Assembly (NCBI RefSeq): GCF_030812475.1
Contig: NZ_JAUSSR010000011.1
Location: forward strand, 62,001 to 126,000
DNA: 64,000 nucleotides
From: Pseudomonas lini
Lineage (GTDB): Bacteria > Pseudomonadota > Gammaproteobacteria > Pseudomonadales > Pseudomonadaceae
Direction of reading: 5' to 3'
Part shown: positions 36,274 to 44,626 of the stretch, piece after piece
How positions within the stretch are numbered: position 1 is the first letter of the stretch
Layout of the letters: each line of letters opens with the position of its first letter
Translations under genes and position numbers: made by a program
Notes under the pieces: generated by a model
The model's input: only the letters and a program-made list of their open reading frames with translations
Told to the model about the DNA's origin: nothing
The model's database searches: none

Positions 36274-36555
36274 TTACTTGTTGACAGCGTCGGTCAGGCC
36301 TTTGGCCACAACCAGCTTGATCACTTTCTTGGCAGCGATTTCGATGGCAGCGCCAGTCGAAGGGTTGCGGCCAGTACGGGCAGGACGCTCGGTCACTTTC
36401 AGCTTGCCGATACCTGGCAAGGTGATTTCGCCGCCGTTTTCCAGCTGATCGGCAACGATTTGGCCCAGTTGGTCCAGAGCGTTACGCGCGGTGGTTTTTG
36501 GCGCGTCGATAGCTTCAGCGATGTCGGCGATCAGTTGGTCTTTAGTAAGAGCCAT
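36274..36555 (-). CDS. HU-family DNA-binding protein
   Basis: A 93-residue histone-like protein that bends and compacts DNA as a dimer. The sequence MALTKDQLIADIAEAIDAPKTTARNALDQLGQIVADQL is the helical part; GEITLPGIGKLKVTERPARTGRNPSTGAAIEIAAKKVIKLVVAKGLTDAVN is the arm region, with RNPSTGA at the intercalating tip. It matches the HU paralogue next to ndpA, called hupN in P. putida as far as I recall. ATG 36555 has GGAAGGAAC upstream; the longer reading from 36636 covers only leader sequence. Confidence 0.95.
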   Translation of the reverse strand: MALTKDQLIADIAEAIDAPKTTARNALDQLGQIVADQLENGGEITLPGIGKLKVTERPARTGRNPSTGAAIEIAAKKVIKLVVAKGLTDAVNK

Positions 36556-37006
36556 GTAGTGTTCCTTCCCTATCAAATTCATATGGATTGCAGAGTGCAG
36601 TGTCAGCCATCGAGCCCGATCTTCTGGATCTGGCACCCTCGGCCAATAACCACGGGATCGGGGTTATAGATACCGAAATCAGGGTTTGGTTCGACCTGAC
36701 AAATGCTGAATGCACGCTTAACGCAGTGACTTCGCGCAAGACCGGGCAAAACTAGCACAGAGACGGGGAAATATCCGCCTCTTGCTACCCATTTGGTCAG
36801 CTTTATTACACTAAAACTGCAAAAAACTGCATAAGCACCGTTCCACGACCCGCAATTGCCCTCCATCCCCCTGTAGGCGCAGCCTTCGGCAGCTCCTGCA
36901 GGGGGGCGCGCCATGGCAGGGTATCAGCGCCAAAACCAGAGATTGCGGTACACTGGGCGCTTTTTCGGGGAGCACGCCCTCCCCTCTTCAATCAGCCGAG
37001 AAGCCC
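36556..37006. other. 451-base gap between divergent HU and ndpA genes
   Basis: No gene is supported here. The gap should hold the promoters of HU (minus) and ndpA (plus); a TACACT -10-like hexamer lies at 36949-36954. A REP-like hairpin at 36867-36905 (CCCCCTGTAGG ... CCTGCAGGGGG with a TTCG loop region) is degenerate relative to the other units. Confidence 0.6.
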
Positions 37007-38011
37007 ATGCCGATCCGTCATTGCATCGTCCACCTGATCGACAAAAAACCCGACGGCACACCTGCAGTTCTCCACGCCCGCAATGAAGAACTGCCCGAGT
37101 CGAGCGCCATCGAGAACATGCTTGCCGACCTCAACGAGAGCTACAACGCCAAACAAGGCAAGGCCTGGGGTTTGTTCCATGCCGAGTCCGGGGCTCATCC
37201 GTTCAGCGGCTGGCTGAAGGAGTACCTCGATGGCGGCAAGGATTTCACGACGTTCAGCCGGGTGGCGGTGGAACATCTGCAAAAGCTGATGGAAGAGTCG
37301 AACCTCTCCGTGGGCGGCCACGTGCTGTTCGCGCATTACCAGCAAGGCATGACCGATTACCTGGCGATCGCCTTGCTGCACCACAGTGAAGGCGTCGCAG
37401 TGACCGAACAGCTGGACGTGACCCCGTCCCGGCACCTGGATCTGGGCCAGTTGCACCTGGCGGCGAGGATCAACGTCTCCGAGTGGCAGAACAACAAGCA
37501 GTCAAGGCAGTACATTTCGTTCATCAAAGGCAAGAACGGGAAAAAGGTTTCGGAGTATTTCCGCGACTTCATCGGCTGCCAGGAAGGCGTCGACGGTCCG
37601 GGCGAAACCCGCACCTTGCTCAAGGCGTTCAGCGACTTCGTCGAAAGCGAAGACCTGCCGGAAGAGTCCGCTCGCGAGAAGACCAAAACCCTGGTCGATT
37701 ACGCCAGCAGCCAGGCCAAAATGGGCGAACCCATGGGCCTGGAAGAGCTCTCGGAGCTGATTGACGAAGAAAGGCCGAAAGCCTTCTACGATCACATCCG
37801 CAACAAGGACTACGGCCTGTCCCCGGAAATCCCGGCGGATAAACGCACCCTGAACCAGTTCCGCCGCTTCACGGGCCGTGCCGAAGGCCTGTCGATCAGC
37901 TTCGAAGCCCACCTGCTGGGCTCGAAGATCGAATACGACGAAGAAGCCGGCACGCTGATCATCAAAGGCCTGCCGACCCAACTCACCGACCAGCTCAAGC
38001 GCCGCAATTGA
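37007..38011 (+). CDS. ndpA: nucleoid-associated protein NdpA (YejK family)
   Basis: YejK/NdpA is an abundant nucleoid-associated protein; its biochemical role is not settled, and topoisomerase interaction has been reported for E. coli YejK. The 334-residue protein starts MPIRHCIVHLIDKKPDGTPAVLHARNEELPES and ends in RFTGRAEGLSISFEAHLLGSKIEYDEEAGTLIIKGLPTQLTDQL, both characteristic of the family. It is divergent from an HU gene and its stop codon overlaps the start of a glutaredoxin gene (TGATG). Confidence 0.95.
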   Translation: MPIRHCIVHLIDKKPDGTPAVLHARNEELPESSAIENMLADLNESYNAKQGKAWGLFHAESGAHPFSGWLKEYLDGGKDFTTFSRVAVEHLQKLMEESNLSVGGHVLFAHYQQGMTDYLAIALLHHSEGVAVTEQLDVTPSRHLDLGQLHLAARINVSEWQNNKQSRQYISFIKGKNGKKVSEYFRDFIGCQEGVDGPGETRTLLKAFSDFVESEDLPEESAREKTKTLVDYASSQAKMGEPMGLEELSELIDEERPKAFYDHIRNKDYGLSPEIPADKRTLNQFRRFTGRAEGLSISFEAHLLGSKIEYDEEAGTLIIKGLPTQLTDQLKRRN

Positions 38012-38361
38012 TGCTGGCCGGGGTCCTGAAGAAATGTTTGCTGATCCTGCTGGTGGTTGTGGTGTACCAACACTCGGGCAAGATCGAGCGGCTGTTCAAC
38101 CCGTCACAAGTGGTATCCGAGCAGACTCAGGCCAAGGCCCAGGTCGTGCTCTATGCCACCGAATGGTGTGGCTACTGCAAGCTGAGCCGGCGCTTTCTCG
38201 ATCAGAAAGGCATTCCATACCAGGCATTCGATATCGAGAAGGACGCCGAGGCGCGCAAGGCCTATGAGGCGCTGGGCGGCGGCGGGATTCCGATCCTCGA
38301 TGTGAACGGGACGTTGATTCGCGGGTATGACCCGGATGCCATTCTTGCTGCCTTGAAATAA
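38011..38361 (+). CDS. membrane-anchored glutaredoxin
   Basis: A 116-residue protein with one N-terminal membrane segment (about 5-20, CLLILLVVVVYQ), a short linker, and a glutaredoxin domain with the active site Cys53-Gly-Tyr-Cys56 (YATEWCGYCKLSRRFL) and the cis-proline loop GGGGIPILDVNGT. With few positive charges after the segment, the domain could face the periplasm or the cytoplasm; topology is uncertain. ATG 38011 shares one base with the ndpA stop, so the gene is translationally coupled to ndpA. Confidence 0.9.
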   Translation: MLAGVLKKCLLILLVVVVYQHSGKIERLFNPSQVVSEQTQAKAQVVLYATEWCGYCKLSRRFLDQKGIPYQAFDIEKDAEARKAYEALGGGGIPILDVNGTLIRGYDPDAILAALK

Positions 38362-38387
38362 CCCTCAAGAACGACACCGCCCCCCCC

Positions 38388-38480
38388 TGTAGGAGCTGGC
38401 TTGCCAGCGAAAGCGGTGGGTCAGTCGATACATGTATCGCCTGGACGGACGCCTTCGCTGGCAAGCCAGCTCCTACAGGG
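38388..38480. repeat. REP pair (GTAGGAGCTGGC subtype) between glutaredoxin and GST genes
   Basis: TGTAGGAGCTGGCTTGCCAG (38389) is opposed by CTGGCAAGCCAGCTCCTACA ending near 38478. It lies between convergent 3' ends. Confidence 0.92.
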
Positions 38481-38513
38481 GGTCGGTGCAGGGCCGGAGA
38501 TCCGCGTTGGCGC

Positions 38514-39449
38514 TTACTGCGCTTCGATACGGAATCCAAACCGTGGAAAGTGCACATGCACCACACCGCCACGGTCATCTTCCCGACGCACGATCAATTC
38601 TTCGCAGCCCGCAAACATCAATTCACCGGCCACCGGGTCAACGCCGTAATCGGTTGCGGCAATCACGACCTGTTGGCCAGCCTCGAATCCGTTCGGCTCA
38701 TCAAACTGCTCATCCGGCAACGCCGCCGGCGTGGCATTGCGCGCGATCTCCAATGCCTCCCCGGACGTCATCTCGCTGAACGCACCATGGCCGAAGCCCA
38801 GCACGCGCCCCAGCCACGCCGAGACCACCGGATAAGCATCGACCAGGGGTGACGTGACGGGCGTCGCCTTGAGGAACCACAACGGATGCGCCAGGGCAAA
38901 GTCGGCGATCGATGGCTCACCGAACAGGAAGTCGCCCTGCTCGCGCTGCAGCTGCTGCTCCAGGCGCGCCATGATCGTTGGCCATTGATGACGGGCCTGT
39001 TCGGCCGACAAGCGTGTGGCGCTGCCACCGCTGAACAACCCGGCGCGATCGGCGATGAATGCCTTGATCGCTTCCGGCGGCATGCTGCCGAAGCGTACGG
39101 CGATCGATTCCGGTTGAAACACCAGGCTGACCGCATGCTGGAATACTACCGAATCAGCCCAGGCCGCGAATGTCGCGGCAATCATTTCCTGACCTTCCGG
39201 AAAGAACGCCGGCAAGGCTTTTTCCTGCTCCAGACGGCGGGCGATCAGGGCAGTGTCGCAATAAATATCAGCGCCGACCTGCAACACCGGCGTCTTGCGA
39301 TAGCCACCGGTCAACGCCGTCAGATCAGGTTTCGGCATCACCGGCGAAATCTTCACCGAGCGCCAGGACAGCCCCTTGAAGCCCAGCAACAAGCGGGCCT
39401 TTTCGGAAAATGGGGACGTCGGGTAATGATGAAGAATCAACTCGGACAT
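38514..39449 (-). CDS. glutathione S-transferase family protein
   Basis: A 311-residue protein with a thioredoxin-like N-terminal GST domain (LILHHYPTSPFSEKARLLLGFKGLSWRSVKI; TPVLQVGADIYCDTALIARRLE) and a helical C-terminal domain (about 85-215; FGEPSIADFALAHPLWF). About 90 extra residues follow (GFEAGQQVVIAATDYGVDPVAGELMFAGCEELIVRREDDRGGVVHVHFPRFGF), a beta-rich tail longer than in standard GSTs. ATG 39449 is the family-like start. The substrate is not predictable. Confidence 0.9.
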   Translation of the reverse strand: MSELILHHYPTSPFSEKARLLLGFKGLSWRSVKISPVMPKPDLTALTGGYRKTPVLQVGADIYCDTALIARRLEQEKALPAFFPEGQEMIAATFAAWADSVVFQHAVSLVFQPESIAVRFGSMPPEAIKAFIADRAGLFSGGSATRLSAEQARHQWPTIMARLEQQLQREQGDFLFGEPSIADFALAHPLWFLKATPVTSPLVDAYPVVSAWLGRVLGFGHGAFSEMTSGEALEIARNATPAALPDEQFDEPNGFEAGQQVVIAATDYGVDPVAGELMFAGCEELIVRREDDRGGVVHVHFPRFGFRIEAQ

Positions 39450-39550
39450 GCTCGGCTCCGCCGCACGGGTATGGAGTCCGCAGCTTAGCGCGCAATCCAC
39501 ACGCAGCCCACCCATCTGCCTGATGAGAACTTATCAGTCAGATTGATGAC

Positions 39551-39595
39551 CTGTAGGAGCCGGCTTGTCGGATCCGACAAGCCAGCTCCTACAGG
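39551..39595. repeat. collapsed REP palindrome overlapping a GIY-YIG gene end
   Basis: CTGTAGGAGC and GGCTTGTCGG meet their inverses with no spacer, forming one palindrome of about 45 bases with a single mismatch. The stop codon of the GIY-YIG gene (39589-39591, TAG on the minus strand) lies inside the right arm. Confidence 0.88.
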
Positions 39596-39897
39596 GGTAC
39601 GCGTGCGGCACTCGCCACCAGGCATTCCTTGGCGCTTTTCCTGAGTTTTTTGATCAGTCGCTCCTGCCGCAGAGCGTCGCTTTTGTCGCGGCATACTTCG
39701 GTGTACACCAATGCCACGGCCGGACTGGACAGGAAAAACCGCGCGCCTTTGCCACGCTGGTGAGTGGCAAAACGGCGGACCGGATCGTCGCTGACCCCGC
39801 AGTAAAGCGAACCGTTGGCCGCGCGCACGAGGTAAACGAACCAGGATTTGCTCACCGGGGTATCGGCGTCGACAGGATTTTCGCTGAGGCTGGTCAT
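39589..39897 (-). CDS. GIY-YIG endonuclease-like protein (YhbQ family)
   Basis: A 102-residue single-domain protein. The GIY-YIG core reads WFVYLVRAANGSLYCGVSDDPVRRFATHQRGKGARFF, with the catalytic Arg in DPVRRF and a late Glu in RQERLIKKLRKS. Small stand-alone YhbQ/UPF0213 proteins of this type are common in Pseudomonas; a DNA-repair role has been suggested for some. The last two or three codons and the stop fall in a REP palindrome, so the C-terminus may have been set by REP insertion. Confidence 0.9.
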   Translation of the reverse strand: MTSLSENPVDADTPVSKSWFVYLVRAANGSLYCGVSDDPVRRFATHQRGKGARFFLSSPAVALVYTEVCRDKSDALRQERLIKKLRKSAKECLVASAARVPL

Positions 39898-39937
39898 GTA
39901 ACGATCAAGGCTGGAAAGTAAACAAGCAGTGATCTTA

Positions 39938-40408
39938 TCAGCGACTGGCCTGGAATGCCTTCAGCCCCTTCAACGCCTGCGCACGAACAGCGTTTCTCAC
40001 CGCGGGCGTCCAACCCAGCAGCAGTCCTTTGAAACCCAGCGCCTGTCGGGACCAGGCCCATATATCGAAACTGTCGTGATGCTCGCAAATCTTGCCGTCG
40101 CGAAACACGAAACGCGCCTGAATGTCATTGACCACGGTATTGCCGGTCTGGCTGAACAGGTAGGTCGCCACCCAGTGCGCGTTGCCGGTGAGTTCATCGC
40201 TGCGGACATTGTCGAATGTCAGGGAGAAATCCTTGGCCCGGGTGGTGAGCATGCGCCACATGTCACCGGCATCACGGCCGCGCAACTCACCGAACGCCGG
40301 ATCGCTGAACACCACGTCATCGGTGTAGCAGGCACTCATGGCCTCGGCATCGAGCCGCTGAAAGGCTTGGTAGAACTGGGTGATCAATGCGTTATGGGCA
40401 TCACTCAT
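39938..40408 (-). CDS. NTF2-like (SnoaL-type) protein
   Basis: A 156-residue cone-fold protein: MSDAHNALITQFYQAFQRLDAEAMSACYTDDVVFSDPAFGELRGRDAGDMWRMLTTRA and RFVFRDGKICEHHDSFDIWAWSRQALG. The pattern is that of the SnoaL-like branch of the NTF2 superfamily (ketosteroid isomerase fold). Catalysis cannot be inferred; members range from cyclases to ligand carriers. It is probably a single-gene unit. Confidence 0.88.
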   Translation of the reverse strand: MSDAHNALITQFYQAFQRLDAEAMSACYTDDVVFSDPAFGELRGRDAGDMWRMLTTRAKDFSLTFDNVRSDELTGNAHWVATYLFSQTGNTVVNDIQARFVFRDGKICEHHDSFDIWAWSRQALGFKGLLLGWTPAVRNAVRAQALKGLKAFQASR

Positions 40409-40522
40409 GGGCAGGCTCCCCGGGTTCGCAGGATGACGACGTTAGATTGCCTGCACCATAGTCTGCCAGGGGGCAGAACACTATTGGCATTCGCGGGCCG
40501 AATACCGATAGTGCGCGGGGCG

Positions 40523-41839
40523 TCAGACCTTCTCGCTGACCACCCCGACGTACAATGAACGCCCGGCACCGAGACCGGCAATGATCGCGCCGAGGCCGAT
40601 CACGCCGAAAATCCAGCCCAGGGCGGTCCAGCCGCCGGTCCAGTCATGCACGATGCCCACCGCGAACGGCCCCATGGAAGCCAGGGTGTAACCGAAGCCC
40701 TGGGCCATGCTCGACAGGTTGGCGGCGACATGGGCGTCCCGCGAACGCAACACGATCAGGGTCAATGCCAGGCTGAACGTAGCGCCTTGCCCCAACCCCA
40801 GCAGGATTGCCCAGCCCCACAAGCCATCGAGCGGTGCATACAGGCAACCGAACAAACCGCCGAGGGTCATGGTCATCACGATCACGATCGCCAGTCGCTG
40901 ATCCTTGCCACGCGTTGCCAGCCAGGGTGCTGCCAGCGAGCTGATCAACTGGATAAGCACCGAACCCGACAACACCAGACCGGCCTGGGTTGGCGTCAGA
41001 CCGCGCCCGATCAGTATCGACGGCAGCCAGCCAAACACGATGTAGGCCAAAGACGATTGCAGGCCCATGTAAAAGGTCACTTGCCAGGCCAGCGGATCCC
41101 GCAACAACCCTCGGACCCGATAGGCAACATGATGCGCGCCATGTTTCTGACCGACTTGCGGCAGCCAGAAAATCGCCGCGACCAACGCTGGAACTACCCA
41201 GAAGCCGAGGCCCAAGGCCCAGCTTTTGTCGAAATGTTCGCTCAAGGGCACGGTCGCGCCAGCCGCCATGGCCGCGCCCAGGCACAGAGCCATGGTGTAG
41301 ACGCCGGTCATGGTGCCGGCCTGTTTCGGAAAGTCGCGCTTGACAATACCGGGCAGCAGCACGCCGATCACCCCGATGCTGGCGCCGGCCAGCACGCTGC
41401 CGGCGAACAAACCGACTTCACCGAACGAGCTGCGCAAAATGATCCCGCCGGCCAGCATCAGAAGAATCCCCAGCACCACTCGCTCGGCACCAAAACGTCG
41501 TGCCAGCAGCGGCGCCAAGGGCGCGAACAGACCGAGGCAAAGTACTGGCAAGGTCGTCAGCAAACCGGCCTGGGCAGCCGATAACCCGAGGGTTTTCGAG
41601 ACCTCGCTGAGCATCGGCGCCATGCTCGACAACGCTGGACGTAAATTCAGCGCCACCAGAATCAGGCCGAGCAACAACAACCCTGGCCGCCGCAGGACAG
41701 GATGTGTTTGCTGAACCTGTTCGTCATCGACCTCGGCGTCGATCAACAGCTCTTCGAGCTCCGCCGTACGCTTGCGCTCGGTAATACTGCTTTTGCCGGT
41801 CTGGCGGGAGGACATGGGTTTCTCGGTTTCAAGGTTCAT
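40523..41839 (-). CDS. CynX/NimT-type MFS transporter
   Basis: A 438-residue transporter with a long hydrophilic N-terminus (about 1-50) and 12 membrane segments. The opening GLILVALNLRPALSSMAPMLSEVSKTLGLSAAQAGLLTTLPVLCLGLFAPLAPLLARRFGAERVV is the CynX/NimT signature; relatives transport cyanate or 2-nitroimidazole in E. coli. Its first 11 bases overlap the end of the GntR regulator gene, so the two are co-transcribed and the regulator most likely controls this transporter. Confidence 0.92.
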   Translation of the reverse strand: MNLETEKPMSSRQTGKSSITERKRTAELEELLIDAEVDDEQVQQTHPVLRRPGLLLLGLILVALNLRPALSSMAPMLSEVSKTLGLSAAQAGLLTTLPVLCLGLFAPLAPLLARRFGAERVVLGILLMLAGGIILRSSFGEVGLFAGSVLAGASIGVIGVLLPGIVKRDFPKQAGTMTGVYTMALCLGAAMAAGATVPLSEHFDKSWALGLGFWVVPALVAAIFWLPQVGQKHGAHHVAYRVRGLLRDPLAWQVTFYMGLQSSLAYIVFGWLPSILIGRGLTPTQAGLVLSGSVLIQLISSLAAPWLATRGKDQRLAIVIVMTMTLGGLFGCLYAPLDGLWGWAILLGLGQGATFSLALTLIVLRSRDAHVAANLSSMAQGFGYTLASMGPFAVGIVHDWTGGWTALGWIFGVIGLGAIIAGLGAGRSLYVGVVSEKV

Positions 41840-42488
41840 TGATCAACTGCCTCGACAGGGCTTTGGCCCGTTCCGGGTCGCGTTGCTCGACGGCATCGAG
41901 CAGTTCGACATGAAGGTCGAACACCGCCTGGCGTCGGGGTGAGATGTTCAGGGTCTGGCGCAACTGCGCGCCGACGATGCTGGAGAAATAGCGATACAGC
42001 TCGCTGAGGGTCGGGTTGTGGGCGGCATCCACCAGACGCCGGTGGAACACCAGATCGCAGGCGATGTAGGTGTCGAGATCACCGTGGTAGTGACTGCCGC
42101 TGACGCCTAGCGCATCGCGCAATGCCACCAGGTCTTCATCGGTGCGGCGCAACGCCGCCAGGCCAATGGCTTCGACTTCCAGGATGTGCCGGGTCTCCCG
42201 CGCCTGCTCGGGGGAGCAGCGGGACAGGGCTTTCATGGTGTCCAGCGGGTCAATGACTGCCCGCAGGTAACTGCCGTCGCCCTGACGGATCTCGATCAGA
42301 CCGGAAAACGCCAACACACGCATGGCTTCGCGCACGGTGTTGCGGCTGATGCCCAGTTCGGCAGACAGCTCAGGTTCGGTGGGCAGGCGCTGGCCGATGG
42401 TCCAGGTGCCAGCATTGATGCGCTGACGCAACTGGTCCAGCGCCTGATCGACCAGGGACCGTTTGATTAATGGAGACATGTCTGACAT
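41829..42488 (-). CDS. GntR/FadR-family transcriptional regulator
   Basis: A 219-residue regulator with an N-terminal winged helix (LIKRSLVDQALDQLRQRINAGTWTIGQRLPTEPELSAELGISRNTVREAMRVLAFSGLIEIRQGDGSYL) and a C-terminal FCD effector domain (about 85-215) with metal-site histidines in FHRRLVDAAHN. ATG 42488 is chosen; the earlier ATG at 42509 lies inside the palindromic operator. It overlaps the MFS gene and probably represses the pair until its (unknown) ligand binds. Confidence 0.92.
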   Translation of the reverse strand: MSDMSPLIKRSLVDQALDQLRQRINAGTWTIGQRLPTEPELSAELGISRNTVREAMRVLAFSGLIEIRQGDGSYLRAVIDPLDTMKALSRCSPEQARETRHILEVEAIGLAALRRTDEDLVALRDALGVSGSHYHGDLDTYIACDLVFHRRLVDAAHNPTLSELYRYFSSIVGAQLRQTLNISPRRQAVFDLHVELLDAVEQRDPERAKALSRQLINEP

Positions 42489-42500
42489 GGAATTCGCCCT

Positions 42501-42541
42501 TTCATCCAATCATAGGATGAATTTTCTGACATGTTAGTCAG
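42501..42541 (-). promoter_or_regulatory. operator region of the GntR regulator
   Basis: Two palindromes lie directly upstream of the regulator start: TTCATCC-N7-GGATGAA (42501-42521, 7/7 match) and CTGAC-N6-GTCAG (42526-42541). Both are perfect in the stated arms and are well placed for autorepression. Confidence 0.65.
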
Positions 42542-42577
42542 CTTTGCCCGTTCGGGCAACCCGGCGCTTCATGGCCC

Positions 42578-42669
42578 CTGTAGGAGCTGGCTTGCCAGTG
42601 AAAGCGGTGTATCAGTCACCGTTGATGCTGGATGGAATATCGCCTTCGCTGGCAAGCCAGCTCCTACAA
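42578..42669. repeat. REP pair between the GntR gene and aapP
   Basis: TGTAGGAGCTGGCTTGCCAG (42579) faces CTGGCAAGCCAGCTCCTACA ending near 42668. Confidence 0.92.
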
Positions 42670-42695
42670 GGGGAAATGCGTGTTTCTGCGGGCAA

Positions 42696-42726
42696 AAATA
42701 AACCCGGAACAGGTCCGGGTTTATTT
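42696..42726 (-). terminator. terminator of the aapJQMP operon
   Basis: A perfect 13-bp stem (AAATAAACCCGGA / TCCGGGTTTATTT) with a 5-base loop begins 16 bases after the aapP stop on the minus strand. Confidence 0.9.
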
Positions 42727-42742
42727 CACCGCCAAGCGCCGA

Positions 42743-43507
42743 TCAATGCAGGATCTGGCTCAGGAACAACTTGGTCCGGTCATTCTGCGGGTTATCGAAG
42801 AAGTCGTTCGGCGCCGCTTGTTCGACGATCTCACCCTTGTCCATGAAGATCACGCGATTGGCCACAGTGCGGGCGAAGCCCATTTCGTGGGTCACGCAGA
42901 GCATGGTCATGCCGTCTTCGGCCAAACCGATCATGGTGTCCAGTACCTCTTTCACCATTTCCGGGTCGAGCGCCGAGGTCGGTTCGTCGAACAGCATGAT
43001 TTTCGGTTTCATGCACAGCGCCCGGGCAATCGCCACGCGTTGCTGCTGACCACCGGACAGTTGCCCCGGGTATTTATGCGCCTGCTCCGGAATGCGCACG
43101 CGCTCCAGGTAGTGCATGGCGATTTCCTCGGCCTTGCGCTTGGGCATCTTGCGTACCCACATCGGCGCCAGGGTGCAGTTCTGCAGGATGGTCAGGTGCG
43201 GGAACAGGTTGAAGTGCTGGAACACCATACCGACTTCACGGCGCACCGATTCGATCTGCTTGAGATCGTTGGTCAGTTCCACGCCATCGACCACGATACG
43301 GCCCTGCTGGTGTTCTTCCAGGCGGTTGAGGCAGCGGATGGTGGTGGATTTGCCGGAGCCCGACGGTCCGCACAGCACGATTCGCTCGCCCTGCTTGACG
43401 TTGAGGTTGATGTCTTTCAACACATGGAACTGGCCATACCACTTGTTCACGCCCTGCATCTGAATAATGCCTTCAGGGCTCACAGGCTGTTTGATCGCTT
43501 CACTCAT
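42743..43507 (-). CDS. aapP: general L-amino acid ABC transporter ATPase AapP
   Basis: ATPase of the Aap general amino-acid importer. The 254-residue protein shows Walker A GPSGSGKSTT, signature LSGGQQQRVAIARAL, Walker B IMLFDEPTSALDPEMV and the switch histidine in CVTHEMGFA. It is the last gene of aapJQMP, 11 bases after aapM, and is followed by a strong terminator. Confidence 0.95.
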   Translation of the reverse strand: MSEAIKQPVSPEGIIQMQGVNKWYGQFHVLKDINLNVKQGERIVLCGPSGSGKSTTIRCLNRLEEHQQGRIVVDGVELTNDLKQIESVRREVGMVFQHFNLFPHLTILQNCTLAPMWVRKMPKRKAEEIAMHYLERVRIPEQAHKYPGQLSGGQQQRVAIARALCMKPKIMLFDEPTSALDPEMVKEVLDTMIGLAEDGMTMLCVTHEMGFARTVANRVIFMDKGEIVEQAAPNDFFDNPQNDRTKLFLSQILH

Positions 43508-43518
43508 AAACTACGCTC

Positions 43519-44616
43519 CTAACGCTTGTGACCAGTGTCCAGCTTACGTTCCAAATGCATGGAGTAGCGGGACATGCCAAAACAGAAAATCCAGAACACC
43601 AGGGCCGCGAACACATAGCCTTCGGTGGCCATGCCCAACCATTTCGGGTCGGCGGCGGCTTGTTTGACGCTGTTGAGCAAGTCGAACAGGCCGATGATGA
43701 TCACCAGGCTGGTGTCCTTGAACAGCGCGATGAAGGTGTTGACGATGCCGGGGATCACCAGCTTCAGGGCTTGCGGCAGGATCACCAGGCCCATGCTGCG
43801 CCAGTAACCCAGGCCCATTGCCGCGGCCGCTTCGTACTGACCTTTGGGAATCGCTTGCAGACCGCCGCGCACCACTTCGGCCACGTAGGCCGACTGGAAC
43901 AGGATCACGCCGATCAGCGCCCGCAGCAGTTTGTCGAAGTTCATGCCTTCGGGCAGGAACAACGGCAGCATCACCGAGGACATGAACAGCACCGTGATCA
44001 ACGGCACGCCGCGCCAGAATTCGATGAAAGTCACGCAGACCACCCGAATCGCCGGCATGTTCGAACGCCGCCCCAGCGCCAACACAATCCCCAGCGGCAA
44101 TGCACCGGCAATGCCTACGGTGGCGATCACCAGGGTCAGCATCAGGCCGCCCCACTGGCTGGTCGCCACCTGGGTAAGGCCGAACACGCCGCCGTGCAGC
44201 AGGCACCAGGCAATGATCGGGTACAGCACCAGAAAGCTCAGCCCGTACACCGCTTTACGCGGGAAGCGCGAGATGAACAACGGGGCCACGCCGATCACCG
44301 CCAGCCACACGGTCAGGTCCACGCGCCAGCGCAAGTCCACCGGGTAGTAGCCATACATGAATTGGCCGAAGCGTTGCTGGATGAACACCCAGCAAGCGCC
44401 GTCCTTGGTGCAGTCGGCCTGGCTGGTGCCGACCCAGTTGGCGTCGAGAATCGCCCAGCCCAGGATCGGCGGGACCACCAGGTAGATCAGATAGAAGGCG
44501 AACAGGGTCAACAGGGTGTTGAGCCAACTGGAGAACATGTTGGCGCGCATCCACGCCACCACGCCGATACTGCGGTTCGGCGGTGGCATGTCAGGTTTGA
44601 AAGTATGAGTCGTCAT
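43519..44616 (-). CDS. aapM: general L-amino acid ABC transporter permease AapM
   Basis: A 365-residue membrane subunit with eight or so hydrophobic segments. The permease loop EFWRGVPLITVLFMSSVMLPLF and the EAA-type motif AAAAMGLGYWRSMGLVILPQALKLVIPGIVN identify the polar amino-acid family. A long periplasmic region between the first segments (DANWVGTSQADCTKDGACWVFIQQRFGQF) is typical of AapM. It lies 10 bases after aapQ. Confidence 0.95.
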   Translation of the reverse strand: MTTHTFKPDMPPPNRSIGVVAWMRANMFSSWLNTLLTLFAFYLIYLVVPPILGWAILDANWVGTSQADCTKDGACWVFIQQRFGQFMYGYYPVDLRWRVDLTVWLAVIGVAPLFISRFPRKAVYGLSFLVLYPIIAWCLLHGGVFGLTQVATSQWGGLMLTLVIATVGIAGALPLGIVLALGRRSNMPAIRVVCVTFIEFWRGVPLITVLFMSSVMLPLFLPEGMNFDKLLRALIGVILFQSAYVAEVVRGGLQAIPKGQYEAAAAMGLGYWRSMGLVILPQALKLVIPGIVNTFIALFKDTSLVIIIGLFDLLNSVKQAAADPKWLGMATEGYVFAALVFWIFCFGMSRYSMHLERKLDTGHKR

Positions 44617-44626
44617 GCGCTTTTCC

